Shown: one piece after another, positions 56,301-64,000 of the stretch
Layout of the letters: each line of letters begins with the position of its first letter
Position numbering within the stretch: the first letter of the stretch is position 1
Assembly: GCA_038227135.1 (NCBI GenBank)
Contig: JBBRQC010000001.1
Coordinates: forward strand, 1-64,000
Length of the DNA stretch: 64,000 nt
Direction: 5' to 3'
Source of the DNA: UBA4720 sp038227135
GTDB taxonomy: Bacteria; Gemmatimonadota; Gemmatimonadetes; Gemmatimonadales; Gemmatimonadaceae
Translations under genes and position numbers: made by a program
Notes under the pieces: generated by a model
Told to the model about the DNA's origin: nothing
The model's database searches: none
What the model saw: the letters and a program-made list of their open reading frames with translations, nothing else

Positions 56301-56321
56301 TAATGACCTGCCTGCCGACCC

Positions 56322-56474
56322 CTACTTATGAGCTTCCGCGGCTTCCTTGTCCCGATAATGAGCGTTCGTCATCATCACGATAGAGGTCAGGAGCAGGAAA
56401 ATCGTGACCGCGCCGAGGATCAACCCGGTCAGCGCGGCGCTCAGGTCGGTCTTCTTTTTTGCCGTCATACTCAT
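56322..56474 (-). CDS. Small single-TM protein, 50 aa
   Basis: Begins at the ATG overlapping the stop of the cyclophilin gene (ATGA). MSMTAKKKTD is a basic cytoplasmic start; residues 11-35 form one hydrophobic helix (LTGLILGAVTIFLLLTSIVMM), followed by a short charged end with His/Glu (RDKEAAEAHK). Codon use and the overlap indicate a real gene. No known family. It may be a small inner-membrane protein. The tetR promoter lies immediately downstream of it. Confidence 0.65.
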   Translation of the reverse strand: MSMTAKKKTDLSAALTGLILGAVTIFLLLTSIVMMTNAHYRDKEAAEAHK

Positions 56475-56950
56475 TTCGCTCCCGGATCGCTCGAGACTCT
56501 GGCCTTCGTCACAGTATCATTCTGGCTGATTTTGGGGACGACGTCGATGCCCTCGATGACCTTTCCGAACACAGTGTGCACCCCGTTCAGGTGCCTGGTG
56601 TTTTGCTCGCTGAGCACGATGAAGAACTGGCTTCCGCCGGTATTCTTTCCCGCGTGTGCCATCGAAAGCGCGCCCACGTCGTGTTTGCGCGGGTTTCCCT
56701 GCGTCTCGCAATCGATCTTGTAGCCCGGACCGCCCGTCCCCACGGGACCCTTCGCATGCTCTCCGCCCTTCGAGTAGGGGTCGCCACCCTGCACCATGAA
56801 GTCCTTGATGACTCGGTGGAACTTGGTCCCGTCATAAAAGCCGGAGTTGGCGAGCTTCTCGAAATTGGCGACGGTCTTCGGCGCGTCCTTCTCGTAGAGC
56901 TCGGCGCGCATGGTCCCTTTGTTGGTTTCTATCGTTGCGATCTTGGTCAT
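56471..56950 (-). CDS. Peptidyl-prolyl cis-trans isomerase, cyclophilin type
   Basis: 159 residues, no signal peptide, so cytoplasmic. Cyclophilin core: TNKGTMRAELYEKDAPKTVANFEKLA, FHRVIKDFMVQGGDP (active-site Phe-His-Arg), LSMAHAGKNTGGSQFFIVL and LNGVHTVFGKVIEGIDVV. It catalyses proline isomerisation in protein folding. Length is normal for bacterial PpiB-like enzymes. Confidence 0.93.
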   Translation of the reverse strand: MTKIATIETNKGTMRAELYEKDAPKTVANFEKLANSGFYDGTKFHRVIKDFMVQGGDPYSKGGEHAKGPVGTGGPGYKIDCETQGNPRKHDVGALSMAHAGKNTGGSQFFIVLSEQNTRHLNGVHTVFGKVIEGIDVVPKISQNDTVTKARVSSDPGAK

Positions 56951-57002
56951 AGTTGCGAAAGGTGGCGTTGGATGCTGGTTGGATTCAGCATGGAATCATA
57001 AC

Positions 57003-57692
57003 CTAGGCCGTACTCGACGGGCAGATCTTGCTCAGCACGCACATCTCGCATTTGGGTACGCGCGCCTCGCAGACCCGGCGGCCATGAAAGATCAGCACGT
57101 GCGCGAGCATCGCCCACTCTTCCTGAGGGAAAAGCGGCATCAGCTCCTGCTCGACCTTCACCGGATCAGTCTGCTTCGTCAAGCCAAGCCGACGACTCAG
57201 GCGTCCCACGTGAGTGTCGACGACAACGCCCTCGTTCTTCCTGAACGCGTTGCCAAGGATGACGTTGGCCGTTTTCCGACCGACTCCGGGAAGCCTGACT
57301 AGAGCCTCCATGGATCCCGGGACCTCGCCGTTATGCTTCTCGACGAGTGCTTTCCCGAGCCCGATCAAACTCTTCGCCTTGTTGCGGAAGAAGCCGGTGC
57401 TCTTGATGATCTCTTCGAGCTGCTCCTGATCAGCGTCTGCAAGCGTCTGCGCTGTCGGATAGGTCTTGAACAGAAGCGGCGTCACCATGTTGACACGCTT
57501 ATCCGTGCATTGAGCACTCAGGATGGTCGCCACCAACAGCTGAAGCGAAGTCCCGTGATCGAGCTCGCAATGCGCGTCAGGATGCGCTCCTTTGAGCCGC
57601 GAAAAGATCTCTGCGGCGTGCGGGCCCAGAGCGCCCTTTGCAATACGAGGCCGTTTTCTGCTCTTTGGTTTGCTGAGCGTCGGCTTCTTCAC
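57003..57692 (-). CDS. nth: Endonuclease III
   Basis: 229-residue bifunctional DNA glycosylase/AP lyase for oxidised pyrimidines. HhH motif LPGVGRKTANVI with catalytic Lys140, catalytic Asp159 in VVVDTHVGR, and a C-terminal 4Fe-4S cluster spaced C-x6-C-x2-C-x5-C (CEARVPKCEMCVLSKIC). An extra basic N-terminal 20 residues. Its ATG overlaps the polX stop (ATGA), so the two repair genes are coupled. Confidence 0.96.
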   Translation of the reverse strand: MKKPTLSKPKSRKRPRIAKGALGPHAAEIFSRLKGAHPDAHCELDHGTSLQLLVATILSAQCTDKRVNMVTPLLFKTYPTAQTLADADQEQLEEIIKSTGFFRNKAKSLIGLGKALVEKHNGEVPGSMEALVRLPGVGRKTANVILGNAFRKNEGVVVDTHVGRLSRRLGLTKQTDPVKVEQELMPLFPQEEWAMLAHVLIFHGRRVCEARVPKCEMCVLSKICPSSTA

Positions 57693-59425
57693 CGGGCGGC
57701 TCGGCGCTTCTGCGCAAAGGCGAGGACATCCTCCGCGCCCCGGGCGTTGAGAATCTCTCCAGCCTCGAGCCAGGCCTTTCGAGCCATGCCGATCCCGAAA
57801 TGAACGTTGTCGAGCCCGGCCGTTGAGTGTGCGTCCGGACCGATCTCGATCGTGACCCCCAACTCCTTTGCCTGGCGGCAGTAACGCCAGTCGAGATCGA
57901 GCCGGTGCGGATCTGCATTCAGCTCCACCGCCACGCCGGCCTCCGCGGCTTTTTCCAGGACTGCTTCGACATTGATCGCGTAAGGCTCGCGGGACAGCAG
58001 CAGTCTCCCGGTAGGGTGGGCGAGAATCGTCAGATGCGGATCATCCATCGCGGCCAGCACGCGCTTCGTCATCGCGTCTCCATCCATGCTGAAGCGCGAA
58101 TGGATCGATCCGATCACGTAATCAAAACGGTCCAGGATGCCCGCGTCGTAATCGAGTCTTCCATCGGCGAGTATGTCAGCCTCGATTCCCTTCAGGATTC
58201 TGAAATCCTTGATCTGGTCATTGATGCGGTCGATCTCGTCGTGCTGGCGGGCGAGCGCGTCGCGCTTCATTCCGCCGGCGTAGAACGCAGATTCGGAATG
58301 ATCCGACACTCCCAGATAGCTCCAGCCGCGCTCCTTCGCGGCGCTCGCCATCTCCTCCAGCGTCGCGGTCCCATCCGAGTAGTCGGTGTGACAATGCAGC
58401 ACGCCCCGGATATCGTCGAAGGTCACCAGCTCGGGGAGCTCGCGCCGGGCAGCGGCTTCGATCTCGCCCATCCCCTCGCGCATTTCCGGCGGAATGGGGA
58501 CAAGGCCGAGCACGGTGAACAGCGCATCCTCGCTCAGAATTGGAACCCGCTTGCCCTCTTTCCTGACCAGCCAGTTGCCCTTGATCACGAATCCCTTTTT
58601 GTCTGCCAGGACTGCCATTTCTTCAACGTGCGCGGTGCTGCCAGTGGCGCGCCATAGGGCCATTGGGTAGTCGGCGCTGTTCGCACAGTATATGTCGAGC
58701 TCGGTGCCGTCCACGAACCGAATCGCCACCGCCCCTGGCTCCTCGCCAGTGTTTGCCTTGCTCACTCCCGGCGAGCGCGCAAACGACTCCGCCACCTCCT
58801 CCGGATCCGCGGAGCACTCGGCCACGATATCGATATCGGCTATCACCTCGTTGTGCCGCCGGATAGAGCCCGCGACGTCCGCGTGTTCCACATCCGGGTG
58901 CTTCACGACGTTGGCGAGCATGACGTGCGCTTCGACGGCGGCGGTGGAAAACCTCTCCAAATGCGCATTTCGCCGGGAAATCTCGATTCCCTTGAGGATT
59001 TTCTCGGCCGTCTTCTTCCCGGACTTGGGGAGCTCCGCAAGCCGGCCATTCCGGGCGACTCGCTCGAGATCCTCGACTGTCTCGACGCCGAGAGCCTGGT
59101 GAAGGACCTGAATCCGGGCGATACCGAGGCCGGGCACGCGCATGAGATCGAGCAAGCCCGCCGGCATTCCTTCCATGAGGCGCGCCAGATACGACGACTC
59201 TCCGGTCTCGACCAGCTCATGAATGACTGAGAGTGTTGCGGGGCCGATCCCCGGGGTCGCGAGCAGCTCGCCTGATTTGAGAAGGGGTGCGAGATCGTCT
59301 GTATCGAGCGCGACGAGTACCCGGGCCGCTCCGGCGTAGGCCCGCGCCTTGAATCTCTGCTCGCCTTTTGCTTCGAGGAGTGCGCCGATCTGAGATAGAA
59401 CGTGCGCGGCGGTGCGGGAATCCAT
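57689..59425 (-). CDS. polX: PolX-type DNA polymerase / 3'-5' exonuclease
   Basis: 578-residue bacterial family X polymerase. HhH regions and a nucleotidyltransferase palm with the metal site in RHNEVIADIDIVAECS, then a thumb domain, and from about 335 a PHP phosphoesterase/exonuclease domain: GVLHCHTDYSDGTATLEEMA, LGVSDHSESAFYAGG, YVIGSIHSRFSMD and ELNADPHRLDLDW with the His/Asp ligands. It fills gaps in base-excision repair, consistent with the coupled nth gene. Confidence 0.94.
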   Translation of the reverse strand: MDSRTAAHVLSQIGALLEAKGEQRFKARAYAGAARVLVALDTDDLAPLLKSGELLATPGIGPATLSVIHELVETGESSYLARLMEGMPAGLLDLMRVPGLGIARIQVLHQALGVETVEDLERVARNGRLAELPKSGKKTAEKILKGIEISRRNAHLERFSTAAVEAHVMLANVVKHPDVEHADVAGSIRRHNEVIADIDIVAECSADPEEVAESFARSPGVSKANTGEEPGAVAIRFVDGTELDIYCANSADYPMALWRATGSTAHVEEMAVLADKKGFVIKGNWLVRKEGKRVPILSEDALFTVLGLVPIPPEMREGMGEIEAAARRELPELVTFDDIRGVLHCHTDYSDGTATLEEMASAAKERGWSYLGVSDHSESAFYAGGMKRDALARQHDEIDRINDQIKDFRILKGIEADILADGRLDYDAGILDRFDYVIGSIHSRFSMDGDAMTKRVLAAMDDPHLTILAHPTGRLLLSREPYAINVEAVLEKAAEAGVAVELNADPHRLDLDWRYCRQAKELGVTIEIGPDAHSTAGLDNVHFGIGMARKAWLEAGEILNARGAEDVLAFAQKRRAAR

Positions 59426-59493
59426 GCCCTCAATATAAAAGGCCTTCGCGCTACATCCCCGTCACCAGCGTGCCGGGAAGCGCGGAATCGCCG

Positions 59494-59955
59494 TCAGCTA
59501 CCCTCTTCTATACCGGCGTGGAAGGGAAGGGTCTTCACGATCTCTTCGATCTGCTTCTGAATCAGCTCCAGCTCCTGACTCGCCCCTTCGGAGTCCAGCA
59601 TTCCATGCCGCATCGTCACCGCGACGCGGTTCATGTACTTGATCTTGGTGATGATCTCCTCAGTGGCACGACGAAGCCGGATGTAGCGCCGCTTGTCGGC
59701 GAGAGCGCGATGGCAGCGCCGCTCGAGATCCTGCGGGGTGAGCTTCCTGGCGACTTCGACTGCTTCTGCGATCGTACGGCCCGGAACCGCGCCGTGGTCC
59801 GGAATCCCCATCTGATCGCTGCTGGGATCGCTGAACCACAACCTGCCGATGTACTCAACCCCGTCATATGCCAGACGGAGCGCCACCCTGAATTCCTTCC
59901 CGTCGACCGTGATGGAGCTGATCGCGTGCTGTGTAACGCCGGAATCTGATGTCAT
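59494..59955 (-). CDS. Hypothetical protein, 153 aa
   Basis: Soluble, no signal peptide. The N-terminal half reads as a beta sheet (SITVDGKEFRVALRLAYDGVEYIGRLWFSD), the second half as helices rich in Arg and Glu (LERRCHRALADKRRYIRLRRATEEIITKIKYM and ELELIQKQIEEIVKTL). I do not recognise a family. Same strand as polX and nth, 68 bases upstream of polX. Codon use is typical of the window. Confidence 0.7.
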   Translation of the reverse strand: MTSDSGVTQHAISSITVDGKEFRVALRLAYDGVEYIGRLWFSDPSSDQMGIPDHGAVPGRTIAEAVEVARKLTPQDLERRCHRALADKRRYIRLRRATEEIITKIKYMNRVAVTMRHGMLDSEGASQELELIQKQIEEIVKTLPFHAGIEEGS

Positions 59956-59964
59956 GGCTGAATT

Positions 59965-60858
59965 TCAGCTTCGTACGGTCGGATTGGTTTCATCAAGAAA
60001 TGTGTCGAGTGCCGAAAAGAGGTGCTTAGCCTGTTCAACGTACGGCACGTGCCCGCAGTCGTCCAGAACCACGAGGCCCGTTCCGATTGCGCGCGAAGCT
60101 TCTACGGAAGACGCTAATGGAATGGGATCGTCACGGCCATGGATGACGATCGAGGGGGTCTTGATGCCCTCCAGGTCGCTTATCAGGTCGAAATCGGCCA
60201 GACTTTCCCATACGGACTGTTGCACTTTACCGACCACTCTGAAGGGCGTGAGGTCCCGAGCCTTGCTGGGATCTGCAAAATAACCAGCGACGCTGAGCTC
60301 GAACGCCCGGAGGCGGTACGCGGCCGGGTCTTTCTCTCTCAACCCCGACTTCGCCAGCTCTTCCCGCAGGTGCAGGATCTCGGGGCTCTGTTGTCGACGA
60401 TTGAACTCCGCCTCGAAAGCGCGCCTGTATTCGATTGTCAAAGGAGCCGGACTCAAGAGGGCAAGTCGAGCGGGCGGGACCAGGTGCGGGTTCTTGCGCT
60501 GCTCGATCGTATAAAGGAGCGCCAACATGGCTCCCCAAGAATATCCGACGATGGAAAGGGGCTCGAGCCCGAATTCGGTTACGAGCGCTCCGAGGTCTTC
60601 GACGTGGGTGCGCCAGGAGATCGGATCTCGCGAGTCAGATTTCGACCGGCCGCCCCCGCGCTGATCGTAAAAGAGCAGGTCATGGCGCTCACCCAGCTGC
60701 AGCATCTGGGGGAGCATATAGCAGTGGTCGGCGCCCGGCCCTCCGTGCAGAAGGAGGAGTTTCGGGGCGTTTGCGCGACCGTATCTCGCCCAATAGAGTG
60801 GCGAGCCGGTGGTCGTGGTGAATCCTTCCTCGCGCGGCGCGGGGATGGGACTGGGCAT
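59965..60858 (-). CDS. Proline iminopeptidase-like alpha/beta hydrolase
   Basis: 297 residues. HGGPGADHCYM gives the oxyanion-hole motif of prolyl iminopeptidases; DQRGGGRSKSDS follows; the nucleophile is Ser107 in VGYSWGAMLAL; acid and base are in IHGRDDPIP and DDCGHVPYVEQ. A cap domain lies between. It probably removes N-terminal proline from peptides, in the cytoplasm (no signal). Located between a hypothetical gene and an M42 peptidase gene, a small peptide-degradation cluster. Confidence 0.88.
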   Translation of the reverse strand: MPSPIPAPREEGFTTTTGSPLYWARYGRANAPKLLLLHGGPGADHCYMLPQMLQLGERHDLLFYDQRGGGRSKSDSRDPISWRTHVEDLGALVTEFGLEPLSIVGYSWGAMLALLYTIEQRKNPHLVPPARLALLSPAPLTIEYRRAFEAEFNRRQQSPEILHLREELAKSGLREKDPAAYRLRAFELSVAGYFADPSKARDLTPFRVVGKVQQSVWESLADFDLISDLEGIKTPSIVIHGRDDPIPLASSVEASRAIGTGLVVLDDCGHVPYVEQAKHLFSALDTFLDETNPTVRS

Positions 60859-60874
60859 CGGGTAGAGCCGGGAT

Positions 60875-61942
60875 TTAGCGCGCTGTGAAGTCTGTCCTGG
60901 TCGTGACCGCTCTGCAGGTTTCCGCGATCAGCTCGGCTGCGTGATCGAGGTCCTGGATGCTGACCAGCTCGTTCGGCGAATGCATGTACCGGTTCGGGAC
61001 CGCGACGATTCCCGTCGCGACGCCTTCGCGGGCGATGTGGATCGCGTCAGCGTCGGTGCTCGTCTCCCGTCCAGCGGCGTGGAGCGAAAACGGGATTTTG
61101 CGATCCTCCGCCGTCTTGCGCAGGAGATTGAAGACGACTGGCGAGATCACGGAGCCGCGGGTCAGGACAGGGCCGCCGTCGATGGAGGCCTCGCCGTATT
61201 CCTTCTTCTCGACGCTCGGATGATCGATGGCAAATGTCACGTCGACGACGATCGCCATCTGCGGCCCAATGCACGTCGCGCAGACGCCCGCCCCGCCACC
61301 CCGATATCCGATTTCCTCCTGCGTAGTGGCCACTGCCACGACTTTTGCCGCGCCTGGCTTTGCCGCGTATCTGCGGAGGGCCTCGAGCACCACGAATGCG
61401 CCGATGCGGTCGTCGATCGAGCGCGATACGATTCTACCATTCGGAAATTCCATCGTGCGGGAATCGATCACCCCCGCGTCACCGACCGAAAGCATTTCTT
61501 CGGCTTCTTTCTTGGACTTGGCACCGAAATCGACCCACATGTCCGTGAACTTTGCCGCTTTCTCGCGCTCATCCGGCTTGATCAGATGGATCGGCTTCTT
61601 GCCCACGACACCAAATACATCTCCCTTTCGCCCAACGAACCGGAGTCGTTGTCCGGTGAGCACCTGCGGGTCCCAACCGCCAATGGGCTGGATGTATCCG
61701 TAACCCTGGTCGTCTATGTAGCTCACGATCACACCGATCTCGTCGATGTGCCCGGCGAGCATGATCGTCGGCTTGCCATCGCCATTTACTTCAGCCAGAC
61801 TGTTGCCGGCAACGTCGCCGCTTACCTTCGCGAACTGTTTCGCCTGCTCGCGCCAAACTTTGGCGGGCGCAGACTCGAAGCCCGATGGGCCGGGCGTATC
61901 CAATAGCTTCTTGAGGAAGCCGAGAGATTCGGAGGAGATCAT
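60875..61942 (-). CDS. M42-family aminopeptidase (FrvX-like)
   Basis: 355 residues. Dinuclear metal motifs: AGHIDEIGV (His65, Asp67), RSIDDRIGAFV, TTQEEIGYRGGG with the general-base Glu, and a C-terminal His in RYMHSPNELVSI. These are tetrahedral TET-type aminopeptidases that finish degradation of proteasome or protease peptides. The N-terminus, LKKLLDTPGPSGFES, is standard. Probably co-transcribed with the iminopeptidase gene (16-base gap). Confidence 0.92.
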   Translation of the reverse strand: MISSESLGFLKKLLDTPGPSGFESAPAKVWREQAKQFAKVSGDVAGNSLAEVNGDGKPTIMLAGHIDEIGVIVSYIDDQGYGYIQPIGGWDPQVLTGQRLRFVGRKGDVFGVVGKKPIHLIKPDEREKAAKFTDMWVDFGAKSKKEAEEMLSVGDAGVIDSRTMEFPNGRIVSRSIDDRIGAFVVLEALRRYAAKPGAAKVVAVATTQEEIGYRGGGAGVCATCIGPQMAIVVDVTFAIDHPSVEKKEYGEASIDGGPVLTRGSVISPVVFNLLRKTAEDRKIPFSLHAAGRETSTDADAIHIAREGVATGIVAVPNRYMHSPNELVSIQDLDHAAELIAETCRAVTTRTDFTAR

Positions 61943-62065
61943 ACGGGAAGAAAGGGTAGATAGCGGAGCCCCGAATATAGCATTTTCGCATAGGTGTCCG
62001 CAGCACGCGCGAACGACTCTTGCAGCTTGAACTGCAGAACGCCGTCTTCCCGAATATGGAATTTC

Positions 62066-63883
62066 ATGAGAAGAACAGTCATCTACACGCTGCTCCCGGT
62101 CCTGGCAGCGCCGGTGGGCTTGCCGGCGGTGTCGGCGCAGAGCACCGCGACTTCCGCGCCTCTCAGCGACATCCGCTACGAGGTGACATTCACCCGCATG
62201 AACGGCGAGCGCCGAGTGGTGTCGTCAGCGATGACCTTCACGGTGGGAGGAGTCGCCCCGGTCGTTCTCTCTCTCCCTGCGTGGACCCCCGGCGCCTACG
62301 AGATCACCAACTTCGCCCGCAATGTCTCGAACTTCGCGGCCGAGGAAACGGGAACGTCGCTCAGCTGGGACAAGCTCGACCCTGATACCTGGCGGGTCCG
62401 CCCCCGCGCCGCGGGTGAGGTGACGGTTCGCTTCGACTACGAGGCCGACAGCCTCGACAACGCCAATACCTGGGCCCGCCCGGATTTTCTCCTTTTCAAC
62501 GGCACCAATCTCTTTTTCTATCCGGAAGGTCGAGGCTTCGATTTCCCTGCAACGGTGACGGTGAACACCGAGGCCGGCTGGAAGATCGTCACCGGGATGG
62601 TGGAGAGCGGTCCACGGAAGTTCTGGGCGGCGAACTATCACGACCTCGTCGACATGCCCTTTTTCGTCGGAAGGTTCGATCTCGACAGCGCGCAGATCGC
62701 CGACCACTGGGTACGGTTTGCGTCGTATCCTTCGGGCAGCGTCACGGGTGGTCCGCGCATCGCGGTGTGGGAGACGCTCAAGCGGGTGATCCCCGTCGAG
62801 GGAAAAGTTTTCGCCGAGATTCCCTGGACGACGTACACCGTCATGCAGATCGCCGATTCGACATTTGGCGGAGGAAACGCGCTCGAGCACCAGAACTCGC
62901 ACGTGGGCGTGTATGGGACCGGACTGCTCGGCACACCGGTGATCATGTCGTTCTACGCCCACGAGATCTTTCATTCGTGGAACGTGAAGCGATTGCGCCC
63001 GGCCGATCTCTACCCCTACGAATACGCGCAGCCACAACCCACCGGTCTTCTCTGGATAAGCGAAGGAATCACCGATTATTACGCTGACCTCGCCGAGGTG
63101 AGGGGAGGGGTGATCGATGCGGCCGGCTTTTATGTGGCGACGGGGGACAAGATCTCAGATGTTGCCGCGCTGCCGCCTACGTCGCTCGAGGACGCATCGC
63201 TTTCAACCTGGATTCATCCGCGCGACGGGACCGAGTATCTGTACTATCCAAAAGGGTCCCTCGCCGGATTCCTGCTCGACATCATCATCCGCGACGCATC
63301 GGCGAACAAACACTCGCTCGACGATGTGATGCGCGACCTGTATGACAGCGATTACAAGAACAACCGCGGCTTCACGTCGGACGAATGGTGGGCCGCCGTC
63401 AGCCGCGCGGCAAACGGCAAGTCGTACACCGATTTCTACACTCACTATATCGACGGCCGCGATCCGTTTCCGTACGGTACGGTGTTGCCGCTGGCGGGAT
63501 TGCGCCTCGTGCGCGACACGATCAACGAGCCGCGCGTGGGAATCGGCACCGTTGAGGACAGCGCCGGCGTTCACGTCACTCAGGTAGTGCCACTGAGCTC
63601 GGCGGATGCGGCGGGCGTCCAGCCCGGTGATCTCCTTCTCGCCGTTGGCGGAATCGGCGCGGGAGATCCTACGTGGTCGGAGCAGTTCCGCGCCAAGTAC
63701 GCGCGCGCTCACCAGGGAGCTCCGATTCCGATTCTCGTGAGCAGGGAAGGAAAGCAGCTGGCGCTGACGGCGCGGCTCCTTTTCCTTCCGCACGTCGAGC
63801 TGCGGATTGTCGAGGATCCGCGCGCGTCGGTGAAGGCCCGGAGGGTCAGGGAAGGGATCCTTCACGGAACTACTTCGCCGTGA
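62066..63883 (+). CDS. Exported M61-family metallopeptidase with PDZ domain
   Basis: 605 residues from ATG 62066 (signal peptide RTVIYTLLPVLAAPVGLPAVSAQ); an upstream GTG adds only hydrophilic residues. The N-terminal beta domain is typical of glycyl aminopeptidases (PAWTPGAYEITNFARNVSNF). The zinc motif HEIFH lies at 299-303 (SFYAHEIFHSWNVKRLRP) with the third ligand Glu333 in WISEGITDYYAD. A PDZ domain fills about 480-565 (VTQVVPLSSADAAGVQPGDLLL). Likely trims peptides in the periplasm. A rare mid-sequence feature is none; length is normal. Confidence 0.92.
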   Translation: MRRTVIYTLLPVLAAPVGLPAVSAQSTATSAPLSDIRYEVTFTRMNGERRVVSSAMTFTVGGVAPVVLSLPAWTPGAYEITNFARNVSNFAAEETGTSLSWDKLDPDTWRVRPRAAGEVTVRFDYEADSLDNANTWARPDFLLFNGTNLFFYPEGRGFDFPATVTVNTEAGWKIVTGMVESGPRKFWAANYHDLVDMPFFVGRFDLDSAQIADHWVRFASYPSGSVTGGPRIAVWETLKRVIPVEGKVFAEIPWTTYTVMQIADSTFGGGNALEHQNSHVGVYGTGLLGTPVIMSFYAHEIFHSWNVKRLRPADLYPYEYAQPQPTGLLWISEGITDYYADLAEVRGGVIDAAGFYVATGDKISDVAALPPTSLEDASLSTWIHPRDGTEYLYYPKGSLAGFLLDIIIRDASANKHSLDDVMRDLYDSDYKNNRGFTSDEWWAAVSRAANGKSYTDFYTHYIDGRDPFPYGTVLPLAGLRLVRDTINEPRVGIGTVEDSAGVHVTQVVPLSSADAAGVQPGDLLLAVGGIGAGDPTWSEQFRAKYARAHQGAPIPILVSREGKQLALTARLLFLPHVELRIVEDPRASVKARRVREGILHGTTSP

Positions 63884-63920
63884 AAGAGGCAGTTTGATCT
63901 GAACAACCGAGCTGCCAGAT

Positions 63921-64000
63921 CTATTTGAGGATGGCCTTCGCTATGGTCTGCAGCTGCATATTGGACGTCCCCTCGTATATCGCGCCAATCTTCGCGTCGC
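63921..64000 (-). CDS. Acyl-CoA dehydrogenase, C-terminal fragment
   Basis: The window ends inside this gene; only its last 26 codons are visible. The peptide AKIGAIYEGTSNMQLQTIAK is the standard end of acyl-CoA dehydrogenases (the IYEGTSxIQ motif before the C-terminal helix). TAG stop at 63921-63923. FAD-dependent oxidation of acyl-CoA in fatty acid breakdown; chain specificity cannot be told. Confidence 0.88.
   Translation of the reverse strand, partial: DAKIGAIYEGTSNMQLQTIAKAILK

Noticed and set aside
1..64000. tRNA, rRNA, CRISPR arrays, prophage genes
   Set aside because: I found no cloverleaf with a T-loop GTTCRA and matching acceptor stem, no rRNA stretch, no regularly spaced repeats and no phage structural genes. 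A tRNAscan and CRISPR search would settle it.

Overview
The window is a GC-rich bacterial chromosome segment with about 60 protein genes and no rRNA, tRNA or CRISPR that I could find. Gene content (aerobic caa3 oxidase, ECF sigma/FecR/TonB receptor, many Sec/lipoprotein exports, GTG/TTG starts, PolX, a tandem pair of Ntn-hydrolases) suggests a free-living aerobic Gram-negative soil or freshwater bacterium. Gemmatimonadota is my best guess, but that is inference from overall style, not from a marker gene.

Layout. 1-1446: tail of an IS3-family transposase with its right end, then a solitary integron-type tyrosine recombinase. 1483-4653 (minus): 2-oxoglutarate dehydrogenase E2 and E3 followed without a gap by a GNAT acetyltransferase. 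4750-9705 (plus): a run of overlapping genes (zinc-type oxidoreductase, zinc ribbon, Gly-rich exported protein, TM-helix channel-like protein, amino acid permease). 9706-11730: a leader with an intrinsic terminator, then amtB and a PII protein with an altered T-loop. 11727-12352: an alpha-amylase gene reduced to its two ends. 12485-20521: SH3 lipoprotein, membrane diguanylate cyclase, gyrA overlapping a GAF-GGDEF cyclase, a lipoprotein and a CoA-binding protein. 20616-23085: saccharopine-dehydrogenase-like enzyme, DoxX-like protein, L,D-transpeptidase-like lipoprotein. 23082-28305: TonB receptor with STN domain, FecR anti-sigma, divergent ECF sigma, exported lipoprotein. 28441-30452: small protein and DacB/PBP4. 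31125-36129 (minus): caa3 oxidase operon ctaC-ctaD-ctaE-ctaF-ctaG. 36349-38512: two exported Ntn-hydrolases. 38493-42404: methyl-accepting protein and leuS. 42416-47609: creatininase-like hydrolase, adhesin/bactofilin-like membrane protein, MbfA-like iron exporter, PDZ protein, membrane protein, S4 RNA-binding protein. 47606-49513: kup. 49725-51414: csbD and an ECF sigma / membrane anti-sigma / CnrX-like periplasmic module. 51426-56239: TetR-TolC-EmrA-EmrB efflux operon. 56322-61942: a 50-residue membrane protein, cyclophilin, nth, polX, a hypothetical, an iminopeptidase and an M42 peptidase. 62066-64000: M61 peptidase and the end of an acyl-CoA dehydrogenase gene.

Recurring themes are c-di-GMP synthesis (two cyclases with intact I-sites), envelope-stress and metal sensing (two ECF modules), nitrogen and peptide scavenging (Amt/PII, isoaspartyl peptidases, DacB, iminopeptidase, M42, M61) and very tight packing: many ATGA/GTGA overlaps, and four convergent pairs whose stop codons share one CTAG. 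Two genes (kup and the L,D-transpeptidase) appear to need non-canonical ATC/ATT starts. The most unusual candidates are the amtB leader, the PII T-loop, the gyrA-cyclase overlap and the interleaved inverted repeats before the creatininase gene.
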